Shown here piece after piece: positions 28,045 through 37,825 of a stretch of DNA of 64,000 nucleotides. The stretch comes from an uncultured Lachnospiraceae bacterium (GTDB lineage: Bacteria > Bacillota > Clostridia > Lachnospirales > Lachnospiraceae). Both the position numbers and the translations under genes were made by a program. Location: assembly GCA_902779505.1 (NCBI GenBank), contig CACZBZ010000001.1, forward strand, positions 62,001-126,000, written 5' to 3'. The notes beneath the pieces were generated by a model. That model did no database searches. It saw only the letters and a program-made list of their open reading frames with translations, and had not been told where the DNA came from. Within the stretch, counting starts at the first letter, position 1. The number at the start of each line of letters is the position of its first letter.

Positions 28045-28086
28045 GAAAAGTATAAATGTTATATATGCAATGAATATATAAAATTG

Positions 28087-28095
28087 TGCTAATAT
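28087..28095 (+). promoter_or_regulatory. -10 element of the leuB operon promoter
   Basis: TGc-extended TAATAT lies at 28090-28095, and there is no recognisable -35 at the right distance, as expected of an activator-dependent promoter. Confidence 0.5.
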
Positions 28096-28132
28096 ATTAA
28101 ATAGCGAATTTTTATATACGGGAGGCATATAT

Positions 28133-29215
28133 ATGATTTTAAATATAGCAAGTATCAGCGGCGACGGAATAGGTCCAGAGATTGTAAGAGAGGCAAGAAA
28201 AGTTCTTGATAAAGTGGCCGAAAAATACGGACACGATATCATTTATAAGGATGTATTGATGGGTGGAGCTTCCATTGATGTTCACGGAGTGCCGTTAACA
28301 GAAGAGGCAATAAATGTCTGCAAGGAATCCGATGCGGTACTTATGGGTTCCATCGGCGGTAATACATCCACATCACCCTGGTATAAGCTGGAGCCTTCCA
28401 AGAGACCTGAAGCGGGGCTTTTGGCCATAAGAAAAGCTCTTAATCTCTTTGCCAACTTAAGACCGGCAGTCTTATATCCACAGCTTCGCGGAGCCTGTCC
28501 TCTTAAGGAGGAGATAAGCAAGGCCGGTTTTGACATGCTTATAATGAGAGAACTTACCGGTGGTCTTTATTTCGGAGAAAGAAAGACCGTGGAAGAGAAT
28601 GGCGAGAAGAAGGCCATAGATACTCTTACTTACACAGAGAGTGAGATAAGAAGAATAGCTGTTAAAGCATTTGAAATAGCAAGAGTAAGAAATAAAAAAG
28701 TTACAAGCGTGGATAAGGCCAATGTGCTTGATTCTTCAAGATTATGGAGAAAGATTGCCGAAGAAGTGGCAAAGGATTATCCCGATGTAACACTTGAGCA
28801 TATGCTGGTTGATAATTGTGCAATGCAGCTTGTTAAGGATCCCGCACAGTTTGATGTTATCCTTACGGAGAACATGTTCGGAGATATTTTGTCCGACGAA
28901 GCAAGTATGGTTACCGGATCCATAGGAATGCTGGCATCCGCAAGTATGAACGATACGAAGTTCGGTCTTTACGAGCCCAGTCACGGATCGGCTCCCGATA
29001 TCGCGGGCAAAAACATTGCCAATCCTCTCGCTACCATATTAAGTGCGGCTATGATGCTTAAATACAGTTTTGATCTTCATGAGGAAGCTAAGGCTATTGA
29101 AGATGCAATAAATAAGGTTCTGGATGAAGGATACAGAACGGTGGATATAATGTCCGAAGGAATGAAAGAGGTCAGCTGCTCAGAAATGGGCGATCTGGTG
29201 ACTGCCAATATTTAA
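28133..29215 (+). CDS. leuB: 3-Isopropylmalate dehydrogenase
   Basis: The product has 360 residues. The N-terminal [10 protein letters not shown] motif, the [11 protein letters not shown] active-site segment, the metal-binding Asp residues in [30 protein letters not shown] and the adenine-binding [14 protein letters not shown] loop are intact. It oxidises and decarboxylates 3-isopropylmalate to 2-oxoisocaproate with NAD, the third step of leucine synthesis. GGAGG precedes ATG 28133. It leads the leuB-ilvD-ilvB-L,D-transpeptidase gene string and is preceded by a LysR box. Confidence 0.96.
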   Translation: MILNIASISGDGIGPEIVREARKVLDKVAEKYGHDIIYKDVLMGGASIDVHGVPLTEEAINVCKESDAVLMGSIGGNTSTSPWYKLEPSKRPEAGLLAIRKALNLFANLRPAVLYPQLRGACPLKEEISKAGFDMLIMRELTGGLYFGERKTVEENGEKKAIDTLTYTESEIRRIAVKAFEIARVRNKKVTSVDKANVLDSSRLWRKIAEEVAKDYPDVTLEHMLVDNCAMQLVKDPAQFDVILTENMFGDILSDEASMVTGSIGMLASASMNDTKFGLYEPSHGSAPDIAGKNIANPLATILSAAMMLKYSFDLHEEAKAIEDAINKVLDEGYRTVDIMSEGMKEVSCSEMGDLVTANI

Positions 29216-29220
29216 TTTAG

Positions 29221-29241
29221 CAACTAAATATGATATAGTTG
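29221..29241 (+). other. Small inverted repeat between leuB and ilvD
   Basis: CAACTA (29221-29226) and TAGTTG (29236-29241) are separated by nine bases, just before the ilvD ribosome site. It is too weak for a terminator and its role is unknown. Confidence 0.3.
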
Positions 29242-29269
29242 TTTAAATGCATGTTTGGAGGAAAGCTAT

Positions 29270-30937
29270 ATGAGAAGTGACGAAGCAAAACTTGGTAAAC
29301 AACAGGCTCCCGGACGTTCTTTGTATAACGCACTGGGATATACGGCGGAGGAATTAAGCAAGCCTCTGGTTGCTGTAGTAAGTTCATATAATGAGATTGT
29401 TCCGGGACATATGAACCTGGATAAGATTACGGAAGCCGTTAAGCTCGGTATCGCAATGGCCGGAGGAACTCCGGTTGTATTCCCTGCTATTGCCGTATGT
29501 GACGGTATTGCCATGGGACATGTGGGTATGAAGTATTCTCTTGTTACAAGAGATCTTATTGCCGACTCTACCGAATGTATGATGGAGGCCCACAGATTTG
29601 ACGGTATGGTATGTATACCCAACTGTGATAAGAACGTACCGGGACTTCTTATGGCGGCTGCAAGAGTGAATGTTCCCACCATATTTGTATCAGGCGGTCC
29701 CATGCTTGCAGGACATGTTGACGGATGTAAGAGATCCCTTTCAAGCATGTTTGAAGCGGTTGGCTCGGAAGCTGCCGGACTTATCAGTGAAGAAAAACTT
29801 ACCGAATATGAGAATAAAGTATGTCCCACATGCGGCTCATGCTCGGGTATGTATACAGCCAATTCCATGAACTGTCTTACAGAGGCTATCGGTATGGGCC
29901 TTAGAGGCAACGGTACGATACCTGCCGTATACAGCGAAAGAATCAGACTCGCAAAGCATGCGGGTATGCAGATTATGGAACTGATCAAGAAAGACATCAA
30001 GCCCAGAGATATTATGACAAAAGAGGCATTTATGAATGCACTTACGGTTGATATGGCTCTCGGCTGTTCAACTAATTCCATGCTTCATCTGCCTGCTATT
30101 GCACATGAATGCGGAATCGAACTTGATGTAAGCATAGCCAACGAACTCAGTGCAAAGACTCCCAATCTTTGTCATCTGGCTCCCGCAGGTCCTACTTATA
30201 TGGAAGATCTTAATGAAGCCGGCGGTGTCTATGCAGTTATGAACGAATTGACAAAGAAAAATCTTCTTAATACAGATTTGATTACCGTAACAGGAAAGAC
30301 TGTCGGAGAAAACATAAAAGGACACGAAATAATCGATCCCGAAGTAATCAGACCTCTGGACAATCCATACAGTGAAGTCGGAGGTATTGCGGTACTTAAA
30401 GGTAATATTGCTCCCGACACCTGTGTTGTTAAGAGAAGTGCGGTGGTTGACGAGATGCTTGTGCATTCGGGCCCTGCAAGAGTCTTTGATTGTGAAGAAG
30501 ATGCAATCGCAGCCATAAAAGGCGGCAAGATTAACAAAGGTGACGTTGTGGTTATCAGATATGAAGGACCTAAGGGTGGCCCGGGTATGAGAGAGATGCT
30601 TAATCCCACATCAGCCATTGCAGGTATGGGACTTGGTGCATCTGTTGCTCTCATTACAGACGGACGTTTTTCCGGCGCAAGCAGAGGCGCTTCCATCGGC
30701 CATGTTTCTCCCGAAGCAGCCATGGGAGGTCCCATTGCCTTTATCAAAGAAGGCGATATCATTGATATTGATATTCCGAATCATTCTATCAATGCAAGAA
30801 TATCGGATGAAGAATTCGAAGAAAGAAAGAAGGGCTGGACGCCTAAGGAACCTGCAATACAGAAAGGTTACCTGAAGAGATACAGAGCTCTTGTTACCAG
30901 CGCTAACAGGGGAGCGGTTCTTGAACTGCCCAGATAA
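29270..30937 (+). CDS. ilvD: Dihydroxy-acid dehydratase
   Basis: The product has 555 residues from ATG 29270, directly after TTGGAGGAAAG; the in-frame upstream start would overlap that site. Cysteines for the Fe-S cluster appear in PNCDKNVPG and [16 protein letters not shown], and the [21 protein letters not shown] block is characteristic. It dehydrates dihydroxy-isovalerate and dihydroxy-methylvalerate to the keto acids of valine and isoleucine. It lies between leuB and ilvB in one transcription unit. The length is standard for the bacterial enzyme. Confidence 0.96.
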   Translation: MRSDEAKLGKQQAPGRSLYNALGYTAEELSKPLVAVVSSYNEIVPGHMNLDKITEAVKLGIAMAGGTPVVFPAIAVCDGIAMGHVGMKYSLVTRDLIADSTECMMEAHRFDGMVCIPNCDKNVPGLLMAAARVNVPTIFVSGGPMLAGHVDGCKRSLSSMFEAVGSEAAGLISEEKLTEYENKVCPTCGSCSGMYTANSMNCLTEAIGMGLRGNGTIPAVYSERIRLAKHAGMQIMELIKKDIKPRDIMTKEAFMNALTVDMALGCSTNSMLHLPAIAHECGIELDVSIANELSAKTPNLCHLAPAGPTYMEDLNEAGGVYAVMNELTKKNLLNTDLITVTGKTVGENIKGHEIIDPEVIRPLDNPYSEVGGIAVLKGNIAPDTCVVKRSAVVDEMLVHSGPARVFDCEEDAIAAIKGGKINKGDVVVIRYEGPKGGPGMREMLNPTSAIAGMGLGASVALITDGRFSGASRGASIGHVSPEAAMGGPIAFIKEGDIIDIDIPNHSINARISDEEFEERKKGWTPKEPAIQKGYLKRYRALVTSANRGAVLELPR

Positions 30938-30960
30938 ATCTGATTGGAGGTTTTTATTTA

Positions 30961-32640
30961 ATGTTACTTACAGGCTCTGAAATAGTAGTTGAATGTCTCA
31001 AAGAGCAGGGAGTCGATACAGTGTTCGGCTATCCGGGAGGCACAATCCTTAACGTATATGATGCTTTGTATAAGCATCCGGAGATTAAACATATTCTTAC
31101 AAGTCATGAGCAGGGTGCCAGTCATGCTGCCGATGGTTATGCCAGATCTACGGGCAAGGTGGGTGTATGTATGGCAACATCCGGCCCCGGTGCCACCAAC
31201 CTGGTAACCGGTATCGCAACGGCATATATGGACAGTATCCCGATTGTTGCGATTACGGCTAATGTTAACCTTCCCGCTCTGGGTAAGGATTCCTTCCAGG
31301 AGGTTGATATCGTCGGTGTTACCATGCCCGTTACCAAGCATGGATTCATTGTAAAAGATGTTAAGAAACTTGCTCCCACAATAAGAAGAGCCTTCAAGAT
31401 TGCAAAAAGCGGTCGTCCCGGCCCTGTAATAGTGGATATCACCAAGGATGTTACCGCCAATACATGCGAGTATAATCCTGCTCCTGCCTCTGTAACGGAA
31501 TACAATAACAAATATACAGAGAAGGAATTGGATAAAGCTGCCGAGCTTATGAAGGCTGCAAAAAAGCCTTTCTTATATGTGGGCGGCGGCGTAATAGCAT
31601 CCGGAGCGTCTGAAGAAGTTAAGGCACTTGCGGATATGCTGGACGCGCCTGTATGCGATACTCTTATGGGTAAAGGTGCTTTTGACGGTAACAGTGACAG
31701 ATATACAGGCATGATCGGTATGCACGGGACCAAGGCCAGCAATCTTGGTGCAACGGAATGTGATCTTTTCATTGCTCTTGGTGCCAGATTCTCAGACAGA
31801 GTTATCGGTAATGCCAAGAAGTTCTGCAAAAATGCAAAAATAATTCATTTTGACGTTGATGCAGCTGAGATTAACAAAAATGTAAAAACAACAGTATCCG
31901 TTGTCGGTAACCTCAAAGATTCCTTAAGGGATCTTCTTCCAAAGCTTGAGAAACAGTCACATCCCGAATGGATGGATTTTGTAAAAGGACTTAAAGAAAA
32001 ATATCCCCTTACATATGACAGATCAAAGCTTACCTGTCCTTATGTAATAGAGACCATAGACAGAGTTACCGAAGGTAAGGCGGTTATTTCTACCGACGTT
32101 GGACAGCATCAGATGTGGGCTGCTCAGTATTACAAATATTCCAAGCCCAGAACCTTCTTATCAAGTGGCGGACTTGGAACAATGGGATACGGACTCGGTG
32201 CCTGCATAGGTGCTCAGGTAGGTAATCCTGATAAGATATGTATCAATATAGGCGGTGACGGATGTTTCAGAATGAACATGAACGAGCTTGCAACCGCTTC
32301 CAGATACAATATTCCCCTTATTCAGGTGGTTATTAACAATCACGTTCTCGGTATGGTACGTCAGTGGCAGACTCTTTTCTATGAGAAGAGATATTCACAG
32401 ACCGTGCTTGAGGATAAAGTGAACTACTGCAAAGTTGCCGAAGGACTCGGTTGCCTTGCAATAGAAGTAACTAAGAAAGAAGATGTGGAACCGGCAATCA
32501 GAAAAGCTATTGAGACAAAGGGACCCGTTCTTATCGATGTTAAGATTGAGAAGGATGACAGCGTGTTCCCTATGGTTCCGGCAGGTGCTCCTATATCAGA
32601 GGTATTTGACGAGGAAGATCTGAAAAACAGATCAAAGTAA
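30961..32640 (+). CDS. ilvB: Acetolactate synthase large subunit (biosynthetic, first copy)
   Basis: The product has 559 residues. The catalytic Glu is in SHEQGASHAADGYAR, the FAD-associated middle domain is present, and the thiamine-diphosphate motif GGDGCFRMNMNELATASRYNIPLIQVVINN is intact. It condenses pyruvate (or pyruvate with 2-oxobutyrate) into acetohydroxy acids. No small-subunit gene follows it: the next gene, 8 bases on, encodes an L,D-transpeptidase. I infer its regulatory subunit is the IlvN encoded at 56.8 kb, which shares the same operator motif. Confidence 0.94.
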   Translation: MLLTGSEIVVECLKEQGVDTVFGYPGGTILNVYDALYKHPEIKHILTSHEQGASHAADGYARSTGKVGVCMATSGPGATNLVTGIATAYMDSIPIVAITANVNLPALGKDSFQEVDIVGVTMPVTKHGFIVKDVKKLAPTIRRAFKIAKSGRPGPVIVDITKDVTANTCEYNPAPASVTEYNNKYTEKELDKAAELMKAAKKPFLYVGGGVIASGASEEVKALADMLDAPVCDTLMGKGAFDGNSDRYTGMIGMHGTKASNLGATECDLFIALGARFSDRVIGNAKKFCKNAKIIHFDVDAAEINKNVKTTVSVVGNLKDSLRDLLPKLEKQSHPEWMDFVKGLKEKYPLTYDRSKLTCPYVIETIDRVTEGKAVISTDVGQHQMWAAQYYKYSKPRTFLSSGGLGTMGYGLGACIGAQVGNPDKICINIGGDGCFRMNMNELATASRYNIPLIQVVINNHVLGMVRQWQTLFYEKRYSQTVLEDKVNYCKVAEGLGCLAIEVTKKEDVEPAIRKAIETKGPVLIDVKIEKDDSVFPMVPAGAPISEVFDEEDLKNRSK

Positions 32641-32648
32641 AACAATAC

Positions 32649-34037
32649 ATGAAAAAATTCCTTAAGATTGCAGGACTGGTCTTTTTGATAGTTTTGTTGT
32701 CTGCTGCAGGCATTTACATTGGTCTTGCTGTATATTACAAAAACGGTTTTTCATACGGAACGTACATTAACGGTATATACTGCACCGGTAAAACGTCGGA
32801 ACAGGTAGCAAAGGAACTTAATGATTCTTTTGATGCAGACAACGTAATAGTGGATATAGACGGGAAGTTGTACAGTATCGATCCGGCGGATATAGACTAT
32901 ACGTATGATTTTGAAGAAGTGCTTTCGGGCTATCTCTCAGGACAGAATACTTTTCTCTGGATTGAAAATCTGACGGACGAGAAATCAAAACAGATTCTTA
33001 GTCCCAGGGCCTCATTTGATGAGGAAAAGCTTAAAGAAATAGTGCATTCATTCCTTCCGGAGTATTCGGAAGAGGATAAGACTGTGACGATTGCATTGAA
33101 AGAGGACGGATATGCCTTATATGACGGCAAGATCAGAGTCCTTAATGCGGATAAGGCCTATGAATATATCAGAGACTGCATTGAAAACGGTGCGGTCAAT
33201 ATCACTGTAGATGATTCATGTTATGATTCATTGCCTTATACGGCAGAGGAGAAAGAAATGATCAATCTCTACAGTCTGGTTGAAGGCGTTCAGAACAGAT
33301 CCTATACATATACCATGGGTGATGATTCCATAACTCTTTCCAGAAGAGGCCTTGCGGATATGCTCAAGGTTGATGAAAAGGGTCTGCCGGTTATAACTCT
33401 CGGTGACAAGGGAATAGAACTGGATGAGAATCTTGTCTATGATGTTTTGACGGATGAACTCAATGCTTTCAATACTTATAACAATCATGATTTTGTAACT
33501 CATGACGGCAAAGAGATTCATCTGGATAAAGGTACATACGGTAATAAGGTTGATATTAAAGCGGAAACGAAATTCTTCATCGATTCTTTCAATGAAGGCG
33601 AGGAGAGTTTTAACAGAGAGCCCAGCTACACATCTTATTACGGAGATCCGGGACTTAATGACATCGGAGATACATATGTTGAGGTGTGTCTGACCGAACA
33701 GAAGATGTTCTTTTACGAAAAAGGCAAATGTAAGCTGGAGACTCCTGTAGTTACGGGAAAACTTTCAACGAATCAGGGAACGCCAACCGGTGTGTATTAC
33801 ATATACAGAAAGCAGAAGAATGCAACCCTCAGAGGTCCGGGCTATGCCGAACCCGTGGGTTACTGGATGCCTGTTGTAAGAGGTATCGGAATCCATGATT
33901 CCAGCTGGAGAGTGGAATACGGCGGTGAGATATATAAAAACGGAGGTTCTCACGGCTGTATCAATACACCGAAAGACAAGGTGGCCGAGCTTTATGAAAT
34001 GGTGGAAGTCGGTACACCCGTAGTCATACATGAATGA
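32649..34037 (+). CDS. L,D-transpeptidase with N-terminal membrane anchor (YkuD domain)
   Basis: The product has 462 residues. A membrane helix near residues 7-28 is followed by a long extracytoplasmic region of the PG_binding_4 type and a C-terminal YkuD domain. Its catalytic motif is HDSSW...GGSHGC, with the nucleophile Cys437. Such enzymes make 3-3 cross-links in peptidoglycan or attach proteins to it. The gene starts 8 bases after ilvB without a strong ribosome site of its own, so it appears to belong to the branched-chain amino-acid operon, an odd pairing. A hairpin terminator follows. Confidence 0.9.
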   Translation: MKKFLKIAGLVFLIVLLSAAGIYIGLAVYYKNGFSYGTYINGIYCTGKTSEQVAKELNDSFDADNVIVDIDGKLYSIDPADIDYTYDFEEVLSGYLSGQNTFLWIENLTDEKSKQILSPRASFDEEKLKEIVHSFLPEYSEEDKTVTIALKEDGYALYDGKIRVLNADKAYEYIRDCIENGAVNITVDDSCYDSLPYTAEEKEMINLYSLVEGVQNRSYTYTMGDDSITLSRRGLADMLKVDEKGLPVITLGDKGIELDENLVYDVLTDELNAFNTYNNHDFVTHDGKEIHLDKGTYGNKVDIKAETKFFIDSFNEGEESFNREPSYTSYYGDPGLNDIGDTYVEVCLTEQKMFFYEKGKCKLETPVVTGKLSTNQGTPTGVYYIYRKQKNATLRGPGYAEPVGYWMPVVRGIGIHDSSWRVEYGGEIYKNGGSHGCINTPKDKVAELYEMVEVGTPVVIHE

Positions 34038-34071
34038 TGATTATTTTGGCGATTTAGTATGTTAATTCATG

Positions 34072-34100
34072 AAAATATCATATTGCATTATGATATTTTT
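34072..34100 (+). terminator. Terminator of the leuB-ilvD-ilvB-L,D-transpeptidase operon
   Basis: There is a perfect 11-bp AT-rich stem (34072-34082 with 34089-34099) and a 6-base loop, ending in a T run. Confidence 0.65.
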
Positions 34101-34111
34101 AAATGTAAAAT
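34083..34111 (+). promoter_or_regulatory. Candidate promoter of serC-serA
   Basis: There is a -35 TTGCAT at 34083-34088, a 17-base spacer and -10 TAAAAT at 34106-34111. The -35 box lies in the loop of the preceding terminator hairpin. Confidence 0.42.
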
Positions 34112-34160
34112 TAAAAACGTTATGGTGACAAGCGCCAATGATTAAAGGGAGGTCTTGATA

Positions 34161-35243
34161 ATGGCAAGAGTTTATAATTTTTCAGCAGGTCCCGCAGTGC
34201 TGCCTGAAGAAGTGTTAAGAGAAGCTGCAGATGAAATGTTGGATTACAACGGAAGTGGCATGTCCGTAATGGAGATGAGTCATAGATCCAAGACCTACGA
34301 CAAGATTATTAAGGATGCAGAGGCCGATCTTCGTACTCTTATGAATATTCCCGATAACTACAAGGTATTATTCCTTCAGGGTGGAGATTCCCTTGTGTTT
34401 GCATCGGTTCCCATGAACCTTATGAAGAATAAAAAAGCCGGTTACATTATTACCGGTCAGTGGGCTAAAAAGGCTTTTGCCGAGGCAAAGATCTATGGTG
34501 AGGCTGTAGAACTTGCTTCTTCGGCAGATAAGACATTCTCATATATTCCCGATTGTTCAGATCTTCCCATCACAGATGATATGGACTATGTATATATATG
34601 TGAGAACAACACAATCTACGGTACAAAATTCTGGAAATTACCTGATACAAAGGGCAAGATCTTAGTTGCGGATCAGAGCTCATGTTTCCTTTCAGAGCCT
34701 GTTGATGTAACAAAGTATGGTTTGATTCATGCCGGTGTTCAGAAGAACGTCGGTCCTGCCGGAGTTCAGGTTGTTATCATCAGAGAAGATCTTATAAGTG
34801 ATGATGTACTTCCCGGAACACCTACAATGATGAAGTACAAGACACATGCCGACAATGATTCGCTTTACAATACACCGCCTGCATACGGTATTTATATTTG
34901 CGGTAAGGTATTCAAGTGGCTCCTCAAGCAGGGCGGTCTTGAAGCTATGAAGAAGCGCAATGAAGAAAAGGCCAAGATCCTTTACGATTTCCTTGATCAG
35001 AGCAAGCTCTTCAAGGGAACGGTAGTTAAAGAAGACAGATCTCTTATGAATGTTCCTTTCGTTACAGGCAGTGATGAGCTGGATGCTAAGTTTGTTGCCG
35101 AAGCAAAGGCAGAAGGACTTGAGAGCCTCAAGGGCCACAGAAGCGTTGGTGGTATGAGAGCAAGTATCTACAATGCTATGCCTATCGAAGGTGTTAAGAA
35201 ACTGGTTGCATTCATGCAGAAGTTTGAGGAGGAGAATTCATAA
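34161..35243 (+). CDS. serC: Phosphoserine aminotransferase
   Basis: The product has 360 residues from ATG 34161, after GGGAGG (34148-34153); an in-frame TTG two codons earlier is too close to that site. It opens with the family signature VYNFSAGPAVLPEEVL, and the pyridoxal-phosphate lysine is Lys195 in HAGVQKNVGPAG. It converts 3-phosphohydroxypyruvate to phosphoserine with glutamate, and also serves pyridoxine synthesis in some bacteria. Its stop codon overlaps the serA start by one base (TAATG), so the two serine-pathway genes are coupled. Confidence 0.96.
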   Translation: MARVYNFSAGPAVLPEEVLREAADEMLDYNGSGMSVMEMSHRSKTYDKIIKDAEADLRTLMNIPDNYKVLFLQGGDSLVFASVPMNLMKNKKAGYIITGQWAKKAFAEAKIYGEAVELASSADKTFSYIPDCSDLPITDDMDYVYICENNTIYGTKFWKLPDTKGKILVADQSSCFLSEPVDVTKYGLIHAGVQKNVGPAGVQVVIIREDLISDDVLPGTPTMMKYKTHADNDSLYNTPPAYGIYICGKVFKWLLKQGGLEAMKKRNEEKAKILYDFLDQSKLFKGTVVKEDRSLMNVPFVTGSDELDAKFVAEAKAEGLESLKGHRSVGGMRASIYNAMPIEGVKKLVAFMQKFEEENS

Positions 35244-36409
35244 TGGCTTTCAAATATAACTGTCTTAATCCTATTTCAAATGTCGGACTGGATAATTTCT
35301 CAGCTGACTATACAAAGACGGAGGATGTCAATGATGCTGAAGGTATACTTGTAAGAAGTGCCGCTATGCATGATATGGATCTTCCCGATAAGCTCTTATG
35401 TGTTGCCAGAGCAGGAGCGGGTGTTAACAATATTCCCCTTGATAAGTGCGCTGACAAGGGAATCATCGTATTCAATACTCCCGGTGCAAATGCCAACGGT
35501 GTTAAGGAACTTGTTTTTGCAGGTATGTTACTTGCGGCAAGAGACGTTGTAGGCGGTATCGAATGGGTTAAGAGTGCTACAGATGATGAGAATATTGCCA
35601 AAACAGCCGAAAAGCAGAAGAAGCAGTATGCAGGTACAGAGCTTATGGGCAAGAAACTTGGTATCATCGGACTTGGTGCCATCGGTGTAAAGGTTGCCAA
35701 TACAGCAAGACATTTCGGAATGGAAGTATACGGATACGATCCTTATATCTCCGTTGATGCGGCTTGGAAACTCAGCCGTGAGATTAAGCATGTTGTTAAT
35801 GTGGACGACATTTTTACGGAATGTGATTATATAACAATCCATGTTCCGCTTTTGGATTCCACAAAGAATACTATAAATGCGGAAGCTATCTCAAAGATGA
35901 AGGACGGTGTTATCATCCTTAACTTTGCAAGAGATCTTCTGTGTGATGAAAAGGCTGTTCTTGAGGGAATAAAGTCAGGTAAGATCAGAAAATATGTATC
36001 TGATTTCCCTAATCCCACAACAGCAGGTAAAGAAGGCTGTATCGTGATTCCTCACCTGGGAGCTTCAACAGAGGAGTCGGAAGACAACTGTGCCGTTATG
36101 GCTGTTAAAGAGATGATGAATTATCTTGAGAACGGTAATATCGTTAATTCGGTTAATTATCCCAACTGTGACATGGGTGTATGCGATAATGCCGGACGTG
36201 TTGCGGTAATGCATAAAAATATTGCAAACATGATTGCGAAATTCACATCCGTATTCGGTGAAGCAGGTATCAACATTTCAGATATGATTAACAAATCAAG
36301 AGGTGATTATGCATATACCATGCTTGATATTGATAGCTCTGTAGGTTCCGATATTGTTGAAAAGCTAAAGGAAATTGACGGAGTATTAAGAGTACGAGTT
36401 GTAAAATAA
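35243..36409 (+). CDS. serA: D-3-phosphoglycerate dehydrogenase
   Basis: The product has 388 residues, the short form with an ACT domain but no intervening domain. The Rossmann motif is GLGAIGVKVAN, the catalytic trio region includes ARAGAGVNNIP and IPHLGASTEESEDN, and the C-terminal ACT domain begins about residue 315 (VAVMHKNIANMIAKFTSVFGEAGIN). It catalyses the first committed step of serine synthesis. It is encoded directly after serC in a coupled pair. A terminator lies 9 bases downstream. Confidence 0.95.
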   Translation: MAFKYNCLNPISNVGLDNFSADYTKTEDVNDAEGILVRSAAMHDMDLPDKLLCVARAGAGVNNIPLDKCADKGIIVFNTPGANANGVKELVFAGMLLAARDVVGGIEWVKSATDDENIAKTAEKQKKQYAGTELMGKKLGIIGLGAIGVKVANTARHFGMEVYGYDPYISVDAAWKLSREIKHVVNVDDIFTECDYITIHVPLLDSTKNTINAEAISKMKDGVIILNFARDLLCDEKAVLEGIKSGKIRKYVSDFPNPTTAGKEGCIVIPHLGASTEESEDNCAVMAVKEMMNYLENGNIVNSVNYPNCDMGVCDNAGRVAVMHKNIANMIAKFTSVFGEAGINISDMINKSRGDYAYTMLDIDSSVGSDIVEKLKEIDGVLRVRVVK

Positions 36410-36417
36410 AACTTATT

Positions 36418-36451
36418 ACCTGTCGGCATGTCACCGGCAGGTAGTTTTTTG
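36418..36451 (+). terminator. Terminator after serA
   Basis: The stem ACCTGTCGG (36418-36426) pairs with CCGGCAGGT (36434-36442) and is followed by AGTTTTTT. The following gene's ribosome site is only about 5 bases further on, so it may act as an attenuator. Confidence 0.7.
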
Positions 36452-36467
36452 TAAAGGAGAAGTAACA

Positions 36468-37484
36468 ATGCCACATTCATCCGGAGGCGGATCACACGGT
36501 GGAGGATATCATTCATCCTCCTCATCATCTTCATACCATTCATCGGGAGGCGGATCCCATGGAGGCGGATATACAAGTCCGTACGTTTCGAAGACTCCCT
36601 ACAGCGGTGCAAAGAAGTATGTATACTACAACAGAATTAACGGTCACAGAAGCTATTATTATTATAAAGGTGATCCTCAGAAGAACGGTTCTCTTTCATC
36701 CGCTATTCTTGGAGGCCTTGTATTATCTCTCTTAGCCGGATTTATAATCTATATAATTTTATTTGCTTCAATCTTTATTCCCCAAAAGATTACTCCAGCT
36801 AAGGATACAGAGATATATATTGAAGATCAGGTGGGAGTCATCAGCGATAAAGACCGTCTCTACAATTCCATGAAAGCCTTTCAGGATAAGACGGGAATAA
36901 CGCCGGGAATTCAGATTGTGGATGAAGAAAAATGGGAGAATTATGCGGATCTTGAAACATATGCCCTCAGTGAATATATGAGACTCTTTGATGATGAAAA
37001 ACATTGGCTCTTTGTTATTTCATATCCCAGAGATTATGCGAATTCCGAATTTGTCAACTGGGAATGGGAAGGAATGGCGGGAGATTACATAGGCCCTGCC
37101 GTAAACAGCGATTCCGAAAGTAAGTTTACTAAGATAATTCACAAACATCTCTTAAGAACGGAACCCGGTGAAGTGGGAAAAGAGATGGCGGCAGCATTTG
37201 ATGAGTATACGGGTGTAGTCTTTGAAAAGCAGATATCCTTCGGCGGTATTGTATTCTCAATCATAGTAGTCGTAATATATCTGGCTATGCTTTATAAGCT
37301 TATTGAGGATGCGGTTATCGGACAAAGAATCAAGAGTGCCGTAATGATCTCCAATAAAGCCAGAGAACTGGCCTGTGAATATTGTGGCGGAATATATGTT
37401 GAAGGAACGGTTACCAAGTGTCCCAACTGTGGTGCTCTGATTCCTTACAAGAAAAAAGAAGACGACAAAAAAGCGTCTAAATAA
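36468..37484 (+). CDS. Membrane protein with Gly/Ser/His-rich head, TPM-like domain and C-terminal zinc ribbon
   Basis: The product has 338 residues. Residues 1-35 are almost only Gly, Ser, His and Tyr in two near repeats (SSGGGSHGGGY). A membrane helix follows near 78-103, then a region resembling the TPM/repair-of-photosystem fold (EIYIEDQVGVISDKDRLYN onward). A second hydrophobic helix lies near 263-285, and the protein ends in a zinc-ribbon with CEYCGG and CPNCGA. Its function is unknown. It may be co-transcribed with serCA by readthrough of the weak terminator between them. AAGGAGAAG precedes the ATG. Confidence 0.75.
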   Translation: MPHSSGGGSHGGGYHSSSSSSSYHSSGGGSHGGGYTSPYVSKTPYSGAKKYVYYNRINGHRSYYYYKGDPQKNGSLSSAILGGLVLSLLAGFIIYIILFASIFIPQKITPAKDTEIYIEDQVGVISDKDRLYNSMKAFQDKTGITPGIQIVDEEKWENYADLETYALSEYMRLFDDEKHWLFVISYPRDYANSEFVNWEWEGMAGDYIGPAVNSDSESKFTKIIHKHLLRTEPGEVGKEMAAAFDEYTGVVFEKQISFGGIVFSIIVVVIYLAMLYKLIEDAVIGQRIKSAVMISNKARELACEYCGGIYVEGTVTKCPNCGALIPYKKKEDDKKASK

Positions 37485-37487
37485 TAA

Positions 37488-37528
37488 TAAAAAAGCACTT
37501 TTTGCTTATAACAAAAAGTGCTTTTTTA
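37488..37528. terminator. Bidirectional terminator between convergent genes
   Basis: AAAAAAGCACTTTTTG and its complement CAAAAAGTGCTTTTTT flank a short loop at about 37488-37527. It serves the zinc-ribbon gene and the minus-strand small gene. Confidence 0.85.
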
Positions 37529-37795
37529 TTAGATGCCGGGTCTATCGGATAAGATGTCACCGAAATCGGCTTTCATCTTGTTTTCATATTCAACCGCATT
37601 CTCTGTGGCAAGATCCATATATTTGATGAAGACTTCCTCAACGGGAAGGCTTTTTTCCATTGCTATCTGCTGCAAAACGGGTCTCAGTTTATCAATCTGT
37701 TCAGATACCCTGACTTTTTCGGGGTCGATATCCGGCATTACTTTGTCTGCATAATTCATTATTCGTGTAAGCATTTCTCTGTCTTCAGCATTCAT
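37529..37795 (-). CDS. Small hypothetical protein (88 residues)
   Basis: I do not recognise this protein. It has 88 residues, is predicted mostly helical, charged and soluble, with no Cys and no membrane segment. It is supported as a real gene by AGGAGG eight bases before the ATG at 37795, a very good promoter upstream (TTGATA, 17 bases, TATCAT) and a terminator directly after its stop. It is a single-gene unit. A role as a small structural or regulatory protein is possible but there is no direct evidence. Confidence 0.75.
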   Translation of the reverse strand: MNAEDREMLTRIMNYADKVMPDIDPEKVRVSEQIDKLRPVLQQIAMEKSLPVEEVFIKYMDLATENAVEYENKMKADFGDILSDRPGI

Positions 37796-37825
37796 TTTCC
37801 TAACCTCCTGCTTCTTACTTTTTCT

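Noticed and set aside
28000..28132. T-box or leader-peptide attenuator expected before branched-chain genes
   Set aside because: No T-box core (the GGGTGG-type antiterminator motif), specifier stem, or leader peptide rich in Leu/Ile/Val codons is seen here, nor before trpS or ilvN-ilvC. A LysR box is found instead.
29266..30081. Minus-strand open frame of 271 codons across ilvD
   Set aside because: Antisense shadow of a well-defined ilvD; composition is unlike a real protein and it has no promoter or ribosome site.
36468..36572. GGCGGA-rich repeats as a CRISPR-like or microsatellite array
   Set aside because: They are codons for the Gly/Ser/His-rich head of a real protein, only two imperfect copies.
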